The notes: generated from the sequence alone by a model not told the origin. DNA of 64,000 nt from Romanomermis culicivorax (GCA_963922205.1 CAWUHX010000011.1:1539749-1603748), one strand, 5' to 3'. Shown: positions 11,065 through 22,956, counted from the first letter of the stretch. Translations and numbers: made by a program.

Positions 11065-11555
11065 AACTTTATTCGTACTACATCATAATATATTTGCATC
11101 ATTGTAAAATAAAAAAGTACACAAAGAAGTAAAAAAATTATGAGCCGCGTAATGAACATTTTTTTGACACCTGGATACACTCCCCAATAGAGTAGTCTGG
11201 GCTGGACCATTGGTCTTACTAGTTCACGGTTGATAAAACTGTTGATAGATATTCAAGCTCCACGAGCTTTTATGTGAACAGCCTTTGAATAATTTTTTCC
11301 GCAGAATTCAAGGTCGGACGAATATTCTTAATCTGCATCAAAAAAACAAGTAAAATAATGTAATATTCCAAAAATGCAGCTTAGTTCAATTAACATTTGA
11401 ATTCTTTATCTCAGAGAAGAAAATTGGCAGTACTTTCAGATGTGACTGGGCCTAAGAGTTTGGGCGCATTTCAATAATTGGAGAGGGTTGAGGAGAAACC
11501 TTCAACCGGAAAAGGTCCACTCTACATGTCGTATCGTGCATGGAAATAGTGAGCA
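11065..11555. other. Unassigned intronic DNA
   Basis: No gene or element end is supported. A polypyrimidine tract plus TGCAG on the minus strand (about 11336-11355) looks like a splice acceptor. The sequence after it does not encode the expected sarcoglycan segment in the required phase, so no exon is called. Confidence 0.4.
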
Positions 11556-12100
11556 TGCAGAATGCTGAAGAACGGAACACTCGGAGTGCCCAATTGAAAT
11601 TATGCAATGATAATCAAATGCAGGAGATTGACGGGCTTGTCTAGAGTGCTATGTCAATTATCCATGGAACATCCCTTAATTGTTCAAGGTTTTCGGATGC
11701 CGAAACTCGGCATCCTTCTAGGAATTGAGCCTGAGCCCTGAATATTCAAACTATTTTCCAACTAATTTGACAACCTAGAACACACGTTCGGTTTTTGCTT
11801 TACTATGATATAAAATTAAGAAGCGCCCCTAGTCTCCACAAAATATCACACACAAAAAGTACAACCACTCACTAGCGCTGCACAACAGTCAACACAATAA
11901 TGAATCTTTCATCATTTTATCAGGCTACAGCAGCCACACCTTCTGAATTTTTGATACGATCTTTTCAAATTGAACTTGCCGATCTTTTCTCAGTCAAAAC
12001 ATGTTTACACTTTTTGTTGCATCGCCTCACTACACTCCTCCTCTCTATTTTGACGTAAATCACCTCAAGCAATTGGAAGCAGTTTATTGGGCGTGATTGA
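11556..12100 (-). repeat. LTR of retrotransposon C (3' copy, approximate limits)
   Basis: This stretch aligns along its length with the blocks at 17480-18110 and 26440-27005. Shared landmarks in order are GCATGCAGAATGCT, GGAACACTC, GGAGATTGA(C/T)GGGCT, TCAAACTATTTTCCAA, CCGATCTTT and TAAATCACCTCAA. It closes the downstream (minus-strand) end of element C. The lower boundary appears truncated: the poly(A)-signal region seen in the other two copies is missing. It is more diverged than the other copies. Confidence 0.6.
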
Positions 12101-12389
12101 CTAACTTCCACAATTACGATGCTGAAAACGTTTTTTGCAGTAGAGCATTTAGCTTGTTATTGGCGAAACTTGTTTGTTTTCTTTCGCCTTGTGCTGTCCT
12201 TCTTTGGTGGCAAAACACATAAACAAATGTAATGATCATAAAACAAGATAACAAAATTTGCAGGCACAAAACTGATGATCAATCAATAAGCAATCAAAAA
12301 TCAAGATTGTTGAAGCTTTTTAGAGATCAAAAACAAAAGATTCTAGTGAAAATAAATGAACTAGTGGAAATACATTTAGCTGTGTTGTA

Positions 12390-13740
12390 GCACTTTCATG
12401 CGCTTTGCCTTCATTTTCATTTGAGCGGGAAGCCTCAACCTTTTGGTAAGACTTTCACCAGCATCTTACTTGATTTCACTACACCAGGCATGGCATTTGA
12501 GCATGAGCATCTGTGATGCTTAAATGACCATAGGTGAGTGTAAAGCGAGTGCTTGCTGAGCAGCACCTAATGACATTCAGATTCTGACGGTTTGGCTTTG
12601 CATTGATTCAGTTACAATTGTCGGCACTGGCTTCATTTGGAATATGGGACGTATGGCTGGCATGCTCAGCGTAGTGGAGGTCTTTTTCTTTTTGAATTCC
12701 GCTTGTTTATCCATCTCCATCTGAAATTCTTGATGGATCTTTCATTTGACTTCTTTCTTCTCTTCAGTAGGGGGGGGGGGGAATTGAGGCCTTCATATTG
12801 GTTAGACACAACAATATGTATCAAACAGCCATCCAATGGGAGTTGTCGTTTGCCTTGTGGTCAAACGCTTGGTGAGCATAAAACAAAAGCAGCATAAGCT
12901 GTGTAATGATGATCGTGTTTCTCCATAATATTTGAAATAATTACACATCCAACTGAAGAGGACTGCTGTCAACTCCTCAGTGCATTGAGGACCGCGTCAC
13001 AAGTATCTTGGATGGAAGTAGTTGGGAAAGTTCTGTGAAATCTGTCTGGAAGCCCTATTGGGTTGCTGCAAGATCATCAGATCAGATTACCATTGAGCCT
13101 GATTGAAGTAATCAATGATTAGTCTATCATCAGCAGTTTGCAGTAAGATTTGGGCTGTTATAGACACTGTAGGTACACTGGGGTACTGTTGTTCAGGTGG
13201 AGTTCTTGGTCGCGTGAATTGGTGTTGCAGGATTTTATATTCACGTACAAATTTTTTTTTCACATTTCTTCATTGATCACTTTGGCTTCTTTTGACATGG
13301 TCAGTTCGTCTACTATTTTCTCTGAGTCAGCTTTTCAAGCTGTTGACTGTTATCTTTTTTTTGGCTAGATCTTGTTTTATTTGATTGTGTTTTAGGGCAC
13401 TTGCCCACTCAGCTTTCTTTTGCTTTTGTTTAGATTTGCTTGGATGTTCACGTTTGTAATGAGAAAAGTATTGATTGCAATGATACTTTCTCAGTTGTTC
13501 ATGTGATGCATACTCTCCATGATGATTTTTCCTACTATCTTAGTCATCATTTTCATATCAGCGAGTTATAGAATGCCAGGGTTGTTCATGGTGATAATGG
13601 GGACTTTTATAGTAGTCTTTCAATTCAATTTCTTTTTGTTCTCTACTTTTTCAATTGTCCTTCGAGTCATGATGCCTTTTGGGTGGCAAAACATAGTTCG
13701 AATCATTAGGATTAGTTTCTAGGTAATCTTGAACCATGCA
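12390..13740 (-). pseudogene. Decayed copy of the post-pol protein (3' half)
   Basis: This is the element C counterpart of the frame at 18373-19176. Matching blocks include the start of the basic tail (CCTCAACCTTTTGGTAAGACTTTCACC here versus the corresponding stretch near 18470, compared in pieces) and the downstream GATTGAAGTAATCAATGA-like segment. No long frame survives and stop codons are frequent. A poly-G run at 12771-12781 sits inside it. The function of the parent protein is unknown. Confidence 0.45.
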
Positions 13741-13861
13741 TTAAAGCTTATTGATTGCATTTCCCTTATGAAATAGAAAAAACTGATATGCTCACACATC
13801 ACAGATTGGTTCGAGGACTGGAGTTCTTAGGTCAGTGCTGACAGGTGTAGAGACCTCTGAT

Positions 13862-14289
13862 CATACATGTAATTGGGGGGGAAGTGCTATGGGAACCCCC
13901 CAGAAATCGTCGACCATATGGCTAGCCATTGGGTGACTGCCCAAGGATTTTCCAATCCAATGGCTAGCCATATGGTAGCTGTAGGAACCCCCGTACTTTT
14001 TGTGGGGAAAATATTGAAAAATCTCAATTTTTTGTTTAAAAATGCCAATTATTGAACGAAAAATGGTGAAAAATGTTAATTTTCTGGGTGCCTAGCACCA
14101 TGGATACATTTTTTTAATCTTTTTAGGGGCAAATTAATATTTTTTGAACTATTTTTTGGACTTTTTTCGTGAAAAAATCAATTTTTTCCCTTGAGAGACC
14201 CCTCCCCCCAAAATTTTGGAAATTACTGAACCCCAACCCCAAAAAAGTCACTCAACCAACCCATTCCTTGGGGCTCTGTTACATGTATG
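13862..14289. mobile_element. hAT-type MITE, CATACATGTAA family, copy 1
   Basis: Inverted tips CATACATGTAA (13862) and TTACATGTATG (ending 14289). Flanks CCTCTGAT (13854-13861) and CCTCTGGT (14290-14297) agree at 7 of 8. It contains two inverted ATGGCTAGCCAT blocks separated by a CCAATCCAATGG-like spacer, G/C runs near the ends, and a covarying hairpin at 14087-14099. It is in opposite orientation to the copy at 43382-43833. Confidence 0.85.
14087..14099 (-). repeat. GC hairpin module, compensated variant
   Basis: Stem GGTGC with CTA loop and GCACC. The homologous site in the sister MITE (43581-43593) reads GGCGC...CCGCC, so a T-A pair here replaces a C-G pair there. Confidence 0.7.
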
Positions 14290-14446
14290 CCTCTGGTTCA
14301 TGTTTTTTGGTACATCATGTCACATGAGGAAAATTCTTGGTGGTAACATTGATGATTCGCTATCTTCTGCACCTTTCGAGATATTTTTTAGCAGTATCAT
14401 GTTAACATGTGCGGTTTTTGCTCTGTATTCTTCTACTTTATATTAA

Positions 14447-14698
14447 TCATGATGGGGGATGTTCATCTGTATCTGTATCACTTTCGAGTTGGACTGCATC
14501 TATTTTGCTCAGATTTTTGATCTTCATGATTTCCAGTTGCTGCATGATGTCTTTTATCAATGATTCTATGGCCATTGCTGTTTCTTTGTTGAGATTGTAT
14601 TTGGTTGGAGTCTGTTCCAGAATTTTCTTCAGACTCACGACTTCACCAAATAGCATCATTTCAGGGAAAATGGGTAGATTCCAGCTCATACTCAACAC
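14447..14698 (-). pseudogene. Fragment of the post-pol protein in element C
   Basis: This 83-codon frame aligns with part of 19794-20480 in element A: WNLPIFPEMM versus SNLPIFGELI, then IAVESLMKDI-type and SKMDVIQ-type segments in the same order. It ends in an acidic DTDTDEHPPS tail. Upstream sequence does not continue the alignment into integrase, unlike in A. It is a remnant of the protein encoded after pol. Confidence 0.5.
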
Positions 14699-15121
14699 GC
14701 TGTTTGGTCATATACTTTTTTGTAACTAGATCAGTTTTGTTGCAGACAGGAAAGCTGTGGTTTCTATGTAAGATTGGTCAGAAAAAGTATCAGTTTGAAT
14801 AGACTGTTCATTTATCATCACTTTGAAGTTTTTCAGTTAAGGACATTTAATTTGCCCATTTGAAAAGTTTGTTTCCGAAAATTCCATCACATTTTATTCA
14901 ATTCTGTTTGCAAATCAGATATATTTCAATGTCATTGCTTTTTCCAAGAATTTTCGGAATTTGGTTTTGAATTATGATACGCAATTGAGTTGCGGAATGT
15001 GGTACACCTACATGGACTACAATGGGCATTGTTCCTCATACTGCATTCATTCATTCTTTATAATTTTTCGTCAAGTTTAGTGGTGCTAGGACTGTTATTT
15101 GAGAGATATGATAATTCAACT

Positions 15122-15776
15122 TTATGTCATCCAATAGCCATTTTTTAGAGGGCCACACATCTTGAATGGATATGTAACAAACAGACTGAAGTCGGTATGT
15201 TTAAATTGGTCCTTTGTGACCATATTTTGATTGATATTGGACAAAAATAGGATAGACAGCTGACCATTGAGTTTGTGGTGCATACTCAGGATGTCATTGG
15301 ACCATAGAGCTCTGTCAATGACTTCCGCACAGATGACAACATTGAAGTATGCTTCAGTTTTATCATCATCTGTTTGCCACAATGTATTTAGTACAATGTA
15401 CTTCCAACCTCGGTAGTTTCTGCAGATGCAACTTTTGCCCCAAGGCTTTCGTAGAGTGATCTACATGACAGTGGTTGTATAGGTAAAAGTGCAAATTCAG
15501 GACAGCATAATCATGAAATATGACTTTATTCAATGCCAAAATTTTGTCTCGCATGATCACATGCAGTAGGCTTTTTGGCATCAGGTCTATGATGCTGAAT
15601 GCACTATTTTCGTCACCATCAAATTCAATACTCATGTTATGGCACAAGTTTTGCATCACAGTATGGATGTATTCGGGTGGCAAGAAATTGTGATGAAAGA
15701 TTTGTATATTGTTGTAAATGCTATCAATGAAACAATAGCAACTGTACACCAAAGACATCAAATGTGGGTAATACAC
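15122..15776 (-). pseudogene. Unrecognised protein of element C, main block
   Basis: Two overlapping frames (15776-15366, 136 codons; 15382-15122, 86 codons) appear to be one protein broken by a frameshift near 15375. The first has FDGDENSAFSIIDLMPKSLL, the run FHDYAVLNLHFYLYNHCHVD and LPRLEVHC. The second opens MWQTDDDKTEAYFNVVIC and has VTYPFKMCGPLKNGYW. There is no signal peptide, no clear membrane segment, no zinc knuckle and no catalytic motif of reverse transcriptase, integrase or protease. It could be a captured host gene, a structural protein, or an envelope-position protein without the usual features. I do not recognise the family. Confidence 0.4.
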
Positions 15777-15954
15777 ATCTAAGGTTGAATATGTTAGAAC
15801 TTGATTATTGGATTTGCCGGCTTAAGTGATTCCATTGTTGGCTTGTAGAAAATGGAGCATATTATGCTCTATGTCGATTGCCAAAATATCAGATATGATT
15901 CTTGTTTTTGGGGCAAAGGGTGATCCAACGTGTTCTTTCCCATTTCTTGGTGAA

Positions 15955-16300
15955 TCACTCAATATTTCCCAGTATTATCTGGATGTCTACTGGTATACTG
16001 GGTGCTGGCATTGTGGAGTGTGTTTTTTGCACTTCAGGCAAGTAGTAGTCACAGCTGTGCATGTCTTTTAGGCATTTCCAATTGTCTGGCTGATGAAAAC
16101 TTATTATCAACGTTTTTGGTGGGGAAAGGAATTTGTGAAATGACATCCAATCCCCAGGCATGGCTGTGAGAGCATCAAATATTATTGTGCCGCCTGTTGG
16201 GAAGCCTAACTGAATGAACCTGTGAGCCCCTTTTGATTCTGGATGTCAAGTTTGATTTCTTGTGGATGTACAATTGCTTTCTTCATATTTCCTCAACATT
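15955..16300 (-). pseudogene. Unrecognised protein of element C, upstream block
   Basis: A frame open from about 16250 to 15955 contains FIQLGFPTGG, IFDALTAMPGDWMSFHKFLS and a stretch with Trp-Lys-Cys and two further Cys-containing turns. A second piece with MKPNFRSHVLVRYN lies just upstream (about 16350-16290) in another frame. These probably precede the 15122-15776 block in one ancestral protein of several hundred residues. No family is recognised. Confidence 0.35.
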
Positions 16301-17479
16301 ATAGCGGACCAAGACATGGCTTCGAAAGTTCGGTTTCATGTACAATGCTAACACATTTTTCAAGTCTCTGCTTTCAACATATGTTGGTTTGCTGAGAATG
16401 TTCAACAGCTGGGCGTAAACTGTTTCAAAACATTATTTGAATCTAGAAATTGAAATCATTCTTTTGATGCTATATTCTATAATATTATGGAAATAATAGA
16501 TTAATCAATTAGTGACTTAGTTTGGCATGGAAACGTCAATCATTTGAATTGCAGTGTGCAAATCTTCCGGGGAGGGTACTACAACCCAAAATACTCATAC
16601 AAATGGATTGATATAATCTTCCTAGGGGAAGAGAAACCCAGAGTTTCTAATTTTTAGAAAAATTTTCCTAACAGCAGTGCAGAACTTACTGTCAGCAAAG
16701 AAAAATCTATTGTCTTGATGAAGCTGTTTTCTCTGATAGGCAATGTATGGATCTTAGTTATTGAAACTTTTCATGTACATCCAACACAGGTTGACCCATA
16801 ATGACACCAAAGTTGTCGATGCTTGTGACATAGTTGCTTCAGACTCACCAGTCATGTTTGTATAATATGTTTCGATTTCAAATCATTCAGTATCAAAATA
16901 TTTTGTTGATTTGCATTTTGTTCAACAGCTTGCAAAATTAGAAGAGTGAAATAAGTTTGAAAATCTCGCTATAAAGAATGAAATTGTGAACTGGAAGGTT
17001 GTTAATCACAATATAAAATTTTTCATGCACAAATCAGAGGTGTGAAGTTCAGATAGGGTGGGACTGGAGGGAGATATTTCTGTGGTGCACTTCAAATATT
17101 TCAGAATCAATGTTTCTATGGTTGCACTGCTTCTCAGGGAAGGTCGTTTTCTTATTGGAATGGTCATTACTTATCAAGTCACATTCCAATCACTCATTCC
17201 ACACAAAATCATGCATTAGCACGTTTTTTGATTTTTGAAAATTGATATTTGTTACTAGCATTTACGCACTCATTAATGATTTCATGATTAAAATATTTAT
17301 GATTGGTTATCACAAATTTGATAATAGATATGAAAAAATATGTTAGTTGAATTAGTTGCAAATTTATTCACAAGTTTTTCCAATCATTTCCTTGTTTCAG
17401 GGGACCACTGTGCCAATGCCATATGAGGCATGTATAGCTTTAATTGTGAAAGCAAGACTTTCTGAGATTGTCTGGGACT

Positions 17480-18110
17480 ATCTAAACTATCAATCATTAT
17501 AACTGTTGTGTATGAAAATAGAAGAAAACGATTTATTCTGTGTGTTTGAAAAAACAAAACATACGGAACATAGATAAGCATGCAGAATGCTCTAAATGGA
17601 ACACTCAGAGTGTCAGACGATTTCCACCTAACAATAATCCAATGTAGGAGATTGATGGGCTTGTAGAGAGGGCTATGTCAATTTATCCACAAAACTTTGT
17701 TCAAGTCATTTAAAGTTTTTGGAGCCAAAACTTGGACTGTGCTGACTTACCCTTCTAGGAGTTAAACCCGAGTACTCAAACTATTTTCCAAATAGTTTGA
17801 CTCAACCTAGATCAAACACTTGATTTTCAATTTACTACATTACAAATGTGCTGCTTCGCTCTACAACAATATCTCTAAAGAACACAAAGACGCAACGGCA
17901 TGTCAAACCAACAAACAATCACAATGAATAATCTTTCACAATTTCATTGGACATCGTAGCCATGCCCCCCTGGTGTCTTGACAGGATTTCTCTTATTTCT
18001 CTTGGCTGCTTTTGCCGATCTTTCTCAAAATTGACACATTCTTTACAAAATGCCAAAACATTCCACAATACTCCTCCCTGTTGCGACATAAATCACCTCA
18101 AATGATTTGA
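17480..18110 (-). repeat. LTR shared between elements A and C
   Basis: Alignable with the LTRs at 11556-12100 and 26440-27005. On the minus strand an AATAAA signal lies at 17537-17532, in the part of the LTR next to element C's leader. Because it is the 3' LTR of A and the 5' LTR of C, the two elements look like a tandem sharing one LTR, as produced by recombination between LTRs. Exact TG/CA ends could not be fixed. Confidence 0.6.
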
Positions 18111-18372
18111 AGGTCTCGGTGGGCAAAGTTGACAATTTTGACATTTTGATTGTATGAGAAGCATATAGGTTGTATCCGATGCGTTTTCATCTTCTCACGA
18201 TGGCATTGCTCTTTTCTTCACCTGGCAGCAAACTATATAAATGAAAATATCTAAAATGACAATATAACATCACAATTTTTAAAGGCACAAAATGATGAGC
18301 AATAAAGCAAACTAGTATTGTTTCGAATCAAGAAATTTTAGAAATTTTTAGGGAGCAAAATATGAGAAAAGT

Positions 18373-19176
18373 TTATAATGGAGATGAGTGAACTAGTGAA
18401 AATTGCCTGTAGCATTGTTTTAGCACTCTCATGTGTTTTGTTCTAATCCATTTTGGCCGAAAGCCTCGGCCTTTTGGCAAGACTTTCACTGGCGTTCTGC
18501 TCACTTTCACTATGCCAGGCATAGGCATTTGTGGTACTTTAGCTGTCATTAGTGCTCGCAGTGTGAGAGCTTGTTGCACAGCTCCTAGTAAAGTTCCGAT
18601 GCTGATGACCCGAGCTTGCATCACAGTAGTCCTGGCAATTGGCGCTGGCTTTATTTGATATTTTGGAGGTACAGCCAGTTGAGTTGGCATGGTCAAACTT
18701 TTCTTCTTTTCCATTTCGGCTTGTTTGTCCATTTCCATTTGATATTCTCCATGAATATTGTGTATTATCATTCTTTGTTCTTCAGTCCCAGGATAATTTG
18801 GAGCTCTTGTATCAGCCAAACATTGCAAAATGTACCAAAGAGCCATCAAACACAAATTACCTGTCGTTTTGTAGTCATAGGCCTGTCCGGCATGGGAAAG
18901 AAACAGTGTGAGCTGTGTTATGATGATCAAATTTTTGGCTGTGTAGTATTTGTAGTAATCACACATCCAACTCAAAAGAACTGCCATGAATTCTTCTGTG
19001 CAATGTGGGTTGCAACGCAAATATGTCGGATGGAAATAGTCCACAAAATCCTGCACGATTTGTTGCCAAGCCATAGTGGCTTGTTGCAGGATTGTTGGGT
19101 CCAAATGTAGATGAACCCAATGGAAATAATTAATGATAATCATTTCATTGGTCGTTGGCGGACATATTTGGGTCAT
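18373..19176 (-). pseudogene. Post-pol protein of element A, C-terminal part
   Basis: An uninterrupted 267-codon frame, one of the longest in the window. It has a helical, Trp/Tyr-rich first half (WQQIVQDFVDYFHPTYLRCN, then a segment with two CxxE/CxY-type sites and FLSHAGQAYDYKT), a charged coiled-coil-like stretch (DKQAEMEKKKSL) and a Pro/Met-rich basic tail ending GRGFRPKWIRTKHMR. It has no envelope-like signal peptide or anchor. It follows integrase, separated by the 19529-20480 pieces. The first half has a gag- or capsid-like look, but that is impression only. A decayed copy lies in element C. Confidence 0.5.
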
Positions 19177-19528
19177 GATAGGCCCAGTAGGTATGCTTGC
19201 ATACTGTTTTTCTGGTGGTGTACGTGGTCATCCAAATCATCAGTGTGGTATTTTATGCAAAGGAATCTCTTTATTTGTTTCTATTCATCAGTCATTAGGG
19301 CTTGCTGTGATGTGGTCAGTTCATCGATCATTTTTTTCAGAGTCAGCTGTCGGAGGCTGTTGACTCTCTTTTTCTTTGATACTATCCTTCTTTAATTGAT
19401 CCTGTTAGAGAGTGCTAGCTTATTTGAGTTTCTTCTGTTCATCTTCTGAATTGCTCGGGTGTTCGTGTTCATATCGAGTAAAGTATCATTTGCGATGATA
19501 CTTTCTCAGGCACTTGTTTGTTGCATAT

Positions 19529-20480
19529 TCACCATGCTGGTTCTCTCGAGGTCATAGTCTTCATTTTCCTGACGTGTAGTAGACTGCGAGGGTCGTTCAT
19601 GATGACGTTAATGGCTTCTATGTTCATGTTTCGGTTTCTTTTTTTTCTTTCCTCTATCGAGTCACGACTCTTTTTTGATGGTGGTAAATAATTCAGATAT
19701 TCCAGGTGTGCTTCAAGATAACCTTGAATGGTTTGCAATGATTTATCAATCGCCTTTCACCTGCAGAATAGCAAAAACTGATACGCATGCATATCACCGA
19801 TTGGTTGACTGTTCGTCCCACAATCTATTGTGTTTTATCTCTAAGATGGGGGTCCTACTGTCAGTGCTGACAGGTGTAGTGACCTCAGTCTCTGGCCATT
19901 TTGGTTTATTGTGCCTTGTCGGTACTATTTGTGGATGTACCATATGCTCTTTGCTTTCTTCTTCTTTTGATAGATCTTTCAATGATGTTGTTTTTACAAG
20001 TGTGGCTTTGGCTCTATACTCTTCTCCTTTATCCCAGTCAACATGATATTGGCTATACGATGGACTTTTTGATAGTGGAGTTGGCCAAGTCATTGTTTTA
20101 GTCTTCAGCATTTGTGTGGTAGTATCAGTTTCAGATAGGTTTTTGTTGTCACTTTTGATTTGAATTACATCCATTTTGCTCAGAATTTCAGTTTTCATGC
20201 CAAAAGATTCTTCAGTGATATCTTTCATCAATGACTCTACTGCTATCGCTATTTTGTTATGAAATTGGGATTTGGGAGCGGCCTGTTTAGGCATTTTCGT
20301 AGGACTTTCCCCTTGCAGTATCAATTCCCCAAAAATGGGAAGATTCGAAATCATCATCAAGATGTTGTTCAGTGGGAAGCAAATCAAGTGTTCACATCCT
20401 GGAGAAGCCAAAATTAGTGAGTTATAGGTATATATAATAAACGACCTGTCTACTTGAATCAAAAGTTCACTATACAACAT
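19529..20480 (-). pseudogene. Post-pol protein of element A, N-terminal part
   Basis: Two frames, 20480-19794 (228 codons) and 19738-19529 (69 codons), are separated by a disruption. The first begins in frame with the end of integrase (the QAQLMLYSELL region), so this protein may be a pol extension. It includes SNLPIFGELILQ, a Ser/Lys-rich segment, SETDTTTQMLKTKTMTWPTP and acidic/basic runs typical of a disordered linker. The second piece is very charged (KKSRDSIEERKKRNRN). No known domain is recognised. Confidence 0.45.
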
Positions 20481-21400
20481 TAGTTGTGCTTGAGTAAAAA
20501 TATGTTGGTAAATGTCCAGGTTTAGCCGTGATGTTAGGCTTTTTGCGCAATCGAAATGGATAGCTATTCTGGGTTCATACTACCCCAAAAGTTGGAACAG
20601 AGAAAAGTGAGTAGCTGTGTGAGGAAAAGCATTATAGTTGAAAGTTGCAAAAGGGAGATATCACTCTCATTTGTCAGGATCTTCAGCATTGAATTTTTTG
20701 AGTTGCGAAATCAACATTTGGTTGAATCTTTCAACCATTCCATTACATTGTGAATGATAGGCAATTGTGTTGATTTTTCAGACTTTTAGAAGTTTCACAA
20801 TGTCTTTCATCAGGTTCGAAGACTCTTCTATTTTTGGCCACCAAAAGAGTTGACTGATCATGGCAGTAGTGGAAGTGTGACCCTGATGGCTCAAAATTTC
20901 TGCACCATGCAATTGAAAAAAATGCTTTCAGTCAAAGTAGTCTGAACTACTATCCCTGAAGCTGTCTTAACTTGTTTTAATGTTTGGTACAATATTTCAT
21001 TTTGGTATAGAACACAGATGAAATTGTAGAGATTTGCTTCTGTTCAAGAATTTTTAAAAAAATCGGGATGTATGGATATCTTCTCTGGGCTTCTTGAATT
21101 TTTTCTGATGTTTCTAGCATTACTAGCTGTTTTTCAGGCTGTTGGAAGTCTTCTTTGATCATTGGCAATTTATCTTGAGAAAGAAGTTTGCCTTTTTCTT
21201 CTTCTTTTCCATTCATTGATCTTGTGATAGATGTGATGGTTTTCTTCTGTTCTCCAAATGTCAGTCTGAATATTTCATTTGTTGCTTCTTCATTACCCAT
21301 CTATTTCGGTTTTGAACAAGGCTCATTTTGTGGCAGATAGTCAGCACAAGCATTTTCTTTTCCTTCTATGTATTCAACACGATAATCATAGTCTTGAAGT
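20481..21400 (-). pseudogene. Integrase region of element A, internally deleted
   Basis: On the minus strand this reads in broken frames through the RNase H/integrase spacer (21300-20977). It then reads an integrase N-terminal zinc-binding region with LSHQGHTSTTAMI and FWWPKI, and finally NTIAYHSQCNGMVERFN, the region around the catalytic Glu. The second half of the zinc finger (CxxC) and the core holding the first two catalytic Asp residues are missing. Element B retains the QCNGM-equivalent and a KICQQ zinc-finger half near 27.8 kb. Confidence 0.6.
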
Positions 21401-22956
21401 TTCACCCCAAAATTTTGGAGTCACGAGATTCAATGTTTTTCTTCTTTAATCCATTCAAAAGTTCATGGTCAGTTTTGACCATCACCTTTTGACCATAGAA
21501 GTAGTGTCTGTACCATCAGAATGCTTTAATGATCATGAGACATTCAGGCTCATTCGTACTATAATGAGTTTCTACGTCCAAAAGAACTCAACTGTTATAA
21601 GCAAAGACTCATTGATCATTTTCATTTTCTTGATACAGCATCGGGCTGATAGCAGTGTGATAGCATCAGTCTGTATGATGAATTTCGATTTTTCATCATT
21701 ATAGACTGGATATCACAAAAAAGGAGTCAAGGTTAGAGATGTTTTAATCTCATTAAATGCAGCAAGATGTTCTTCTTTTATTTCATATTTTGTATTCTTC
21801 CGTAGCAGTTGATAGAGCAGTGGCAAAAGAGTGGCAAGATTTGGTATGGATCATGTACACCACTGGACAAGGCACAAAAAACTCTGAAGGTCTTCTAGGG
21901 TTTTTGGTATCTCCTAGTTTAGGATTGTAGAGACATTTTCATTATTGGGTGAGATGCCCTTTTTGCTTAGCAAGTGGCTGAGAAACTTCACTTGTTTAGG
22001 TACAAATTCACATTTATCTGGTCTCAACATTAGATTGACATCGCGAAGAGCTTTGAAGATCAGTTGGATATGCTCTAGATGATCATTAAACCTTCACCAA
22101 AGAACTATGATATCCTTGATGTAGACCAGACAGATTTTCTAGATGTATGGATGCAAGATCTGTTCCATCAGTCTTTGAAATTCGATGGGAGCATTTTTCA
22201 AACCAAATGGTAGAACTTTAAATCCAAATAAGCCTTCTTGGCTGATGAAAGTTGTTTTATCATGTGAAGTGATGTCTAGAGTGATTTGCCAGTACCCTGC
22301 TTTTAAATCTAGAGTTGAGAAGAATCCTGCAGTTCCCAAAACATCCAGATGGTCATTGATTTTTAGAATGGGAAATTTATCCCTCGGAGTGACTTTGTTT
22401 ATGCTTCTATAGTGGACTACAGGTCCCCAACTTTCATGTTGTTGGTTAGGAGAAACATATGTGCAGCCCAGGCATACCTGTACAGGGGGGGGGGACCCCC
22501 CAACTTGGCCAACCCAGTACCCAAAATCATTCCCCCCCCCCAACCCCCCCCAGTTGGGAAAAAATTAAAAAAATTTGCCAAAAAGTGTATGTTTTTTGGC
22601 CTTTTTGGGAAAAATTTCGACTTTTTCCTATCCCCCCCCCCAAAATTTCGGATTTACCCCCCCCCCCCCAACTGGTCCGAGGTCTTACAGGTATGAGCCC
22701 AGGGTGATCACCAAGGTTCTATGAGACTTTTTTCCAGCATTTTTTAAGGTTTCTGACAGACCATCAGCCTTTGTTCAATTGGCAGGTGATAGTAGTGTTT
22801 CCCGACTGGTTTTGCATCACTAGTGTCTATGGAGACCATTAACTTGTGAATTAGAGTAGGTTGATCTCCAGGGAGACTAAAAACATTGCGATATTGCTTG
22901 AAGACTTCAATAGCTATCTTTCTATCTTCATCATTGATATTTGATTTTTTGGTCAT
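21401..22956 (-). pseudogene. Reverse transcriptase/RNase H region of element A (Ty3/gypsy type)
   Basis: The clearest part is 22464-22139: VVHYRSINKVTPRDKFPI, FFSTLDLKAGYWQITLD, FGFKVLPFGLKNAP and FQRLMEQIL, a textbook Ty3/gypsy reverse transcriptase order. The catalytic box just downstream reads YIKD rather than Y(I/V)DD, after an in-frame stop, so the enzyme is dead. The N-terminal part continues at 22956-22744 (EVFKQYRNVFSLPGDQP...). A MITE at 22473-22695 splits the domain. RNase H follows in broken frames to about 21400. Confidence 0.75.
22473..22695. mobile_element. hAT-type MITE, CATACCTGTA family, copy 2
   Basis: Inverted tips CATACCTGTA and TTACAGGTATG with a perfect 8-bp duplication AGCCCAGG (22465-22472, 22696-22703). 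It is 223 bp. The interior has G and C runs of about 9-14 bases and a central TTTTTTGGCCTTTTTGG block. It is inserted in the reverse transcriptase of element A and so is younger than that element. Confidence 0.92.

Larger units (their letters stand above)
12101..17479 (-). mobile_element. Retrotransposon C, internal region without recognisable gag-pol
   Basis: It lies between LTR-like blocks at 17480-18110 (5') and 11556-12100 (3'). The LTR-proximal leader resembles that of element A. The 3' part (about 12390-14700) is homologous to the post-pol open region of element A. In between (about 14750-17380) there is no gag, protease, reverse transcriptase or integrase similarity; instead there are broken minus-strand frames that I do not recognise. 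It is interrupted by a hAT MITE at 13862-14289. The likely reading is a non-autonomous derivative mobilised by an A-type element. Confidence 0.55.

Noticed and set aside
11270-11355. Strong-looking splice acceptor (T tract plus TGCAG) on the minus strand as the missing exon
   Set aside because: In the required phase it reads IKNIRPTLNSAEKIIQRLFT then stops, with no usable donor and no match to the cadherin-like domain.
18431-19395. Long plus-strand frames
   Set aside because: Antisense shadows of the 18373-19176 retrotransposon frame.
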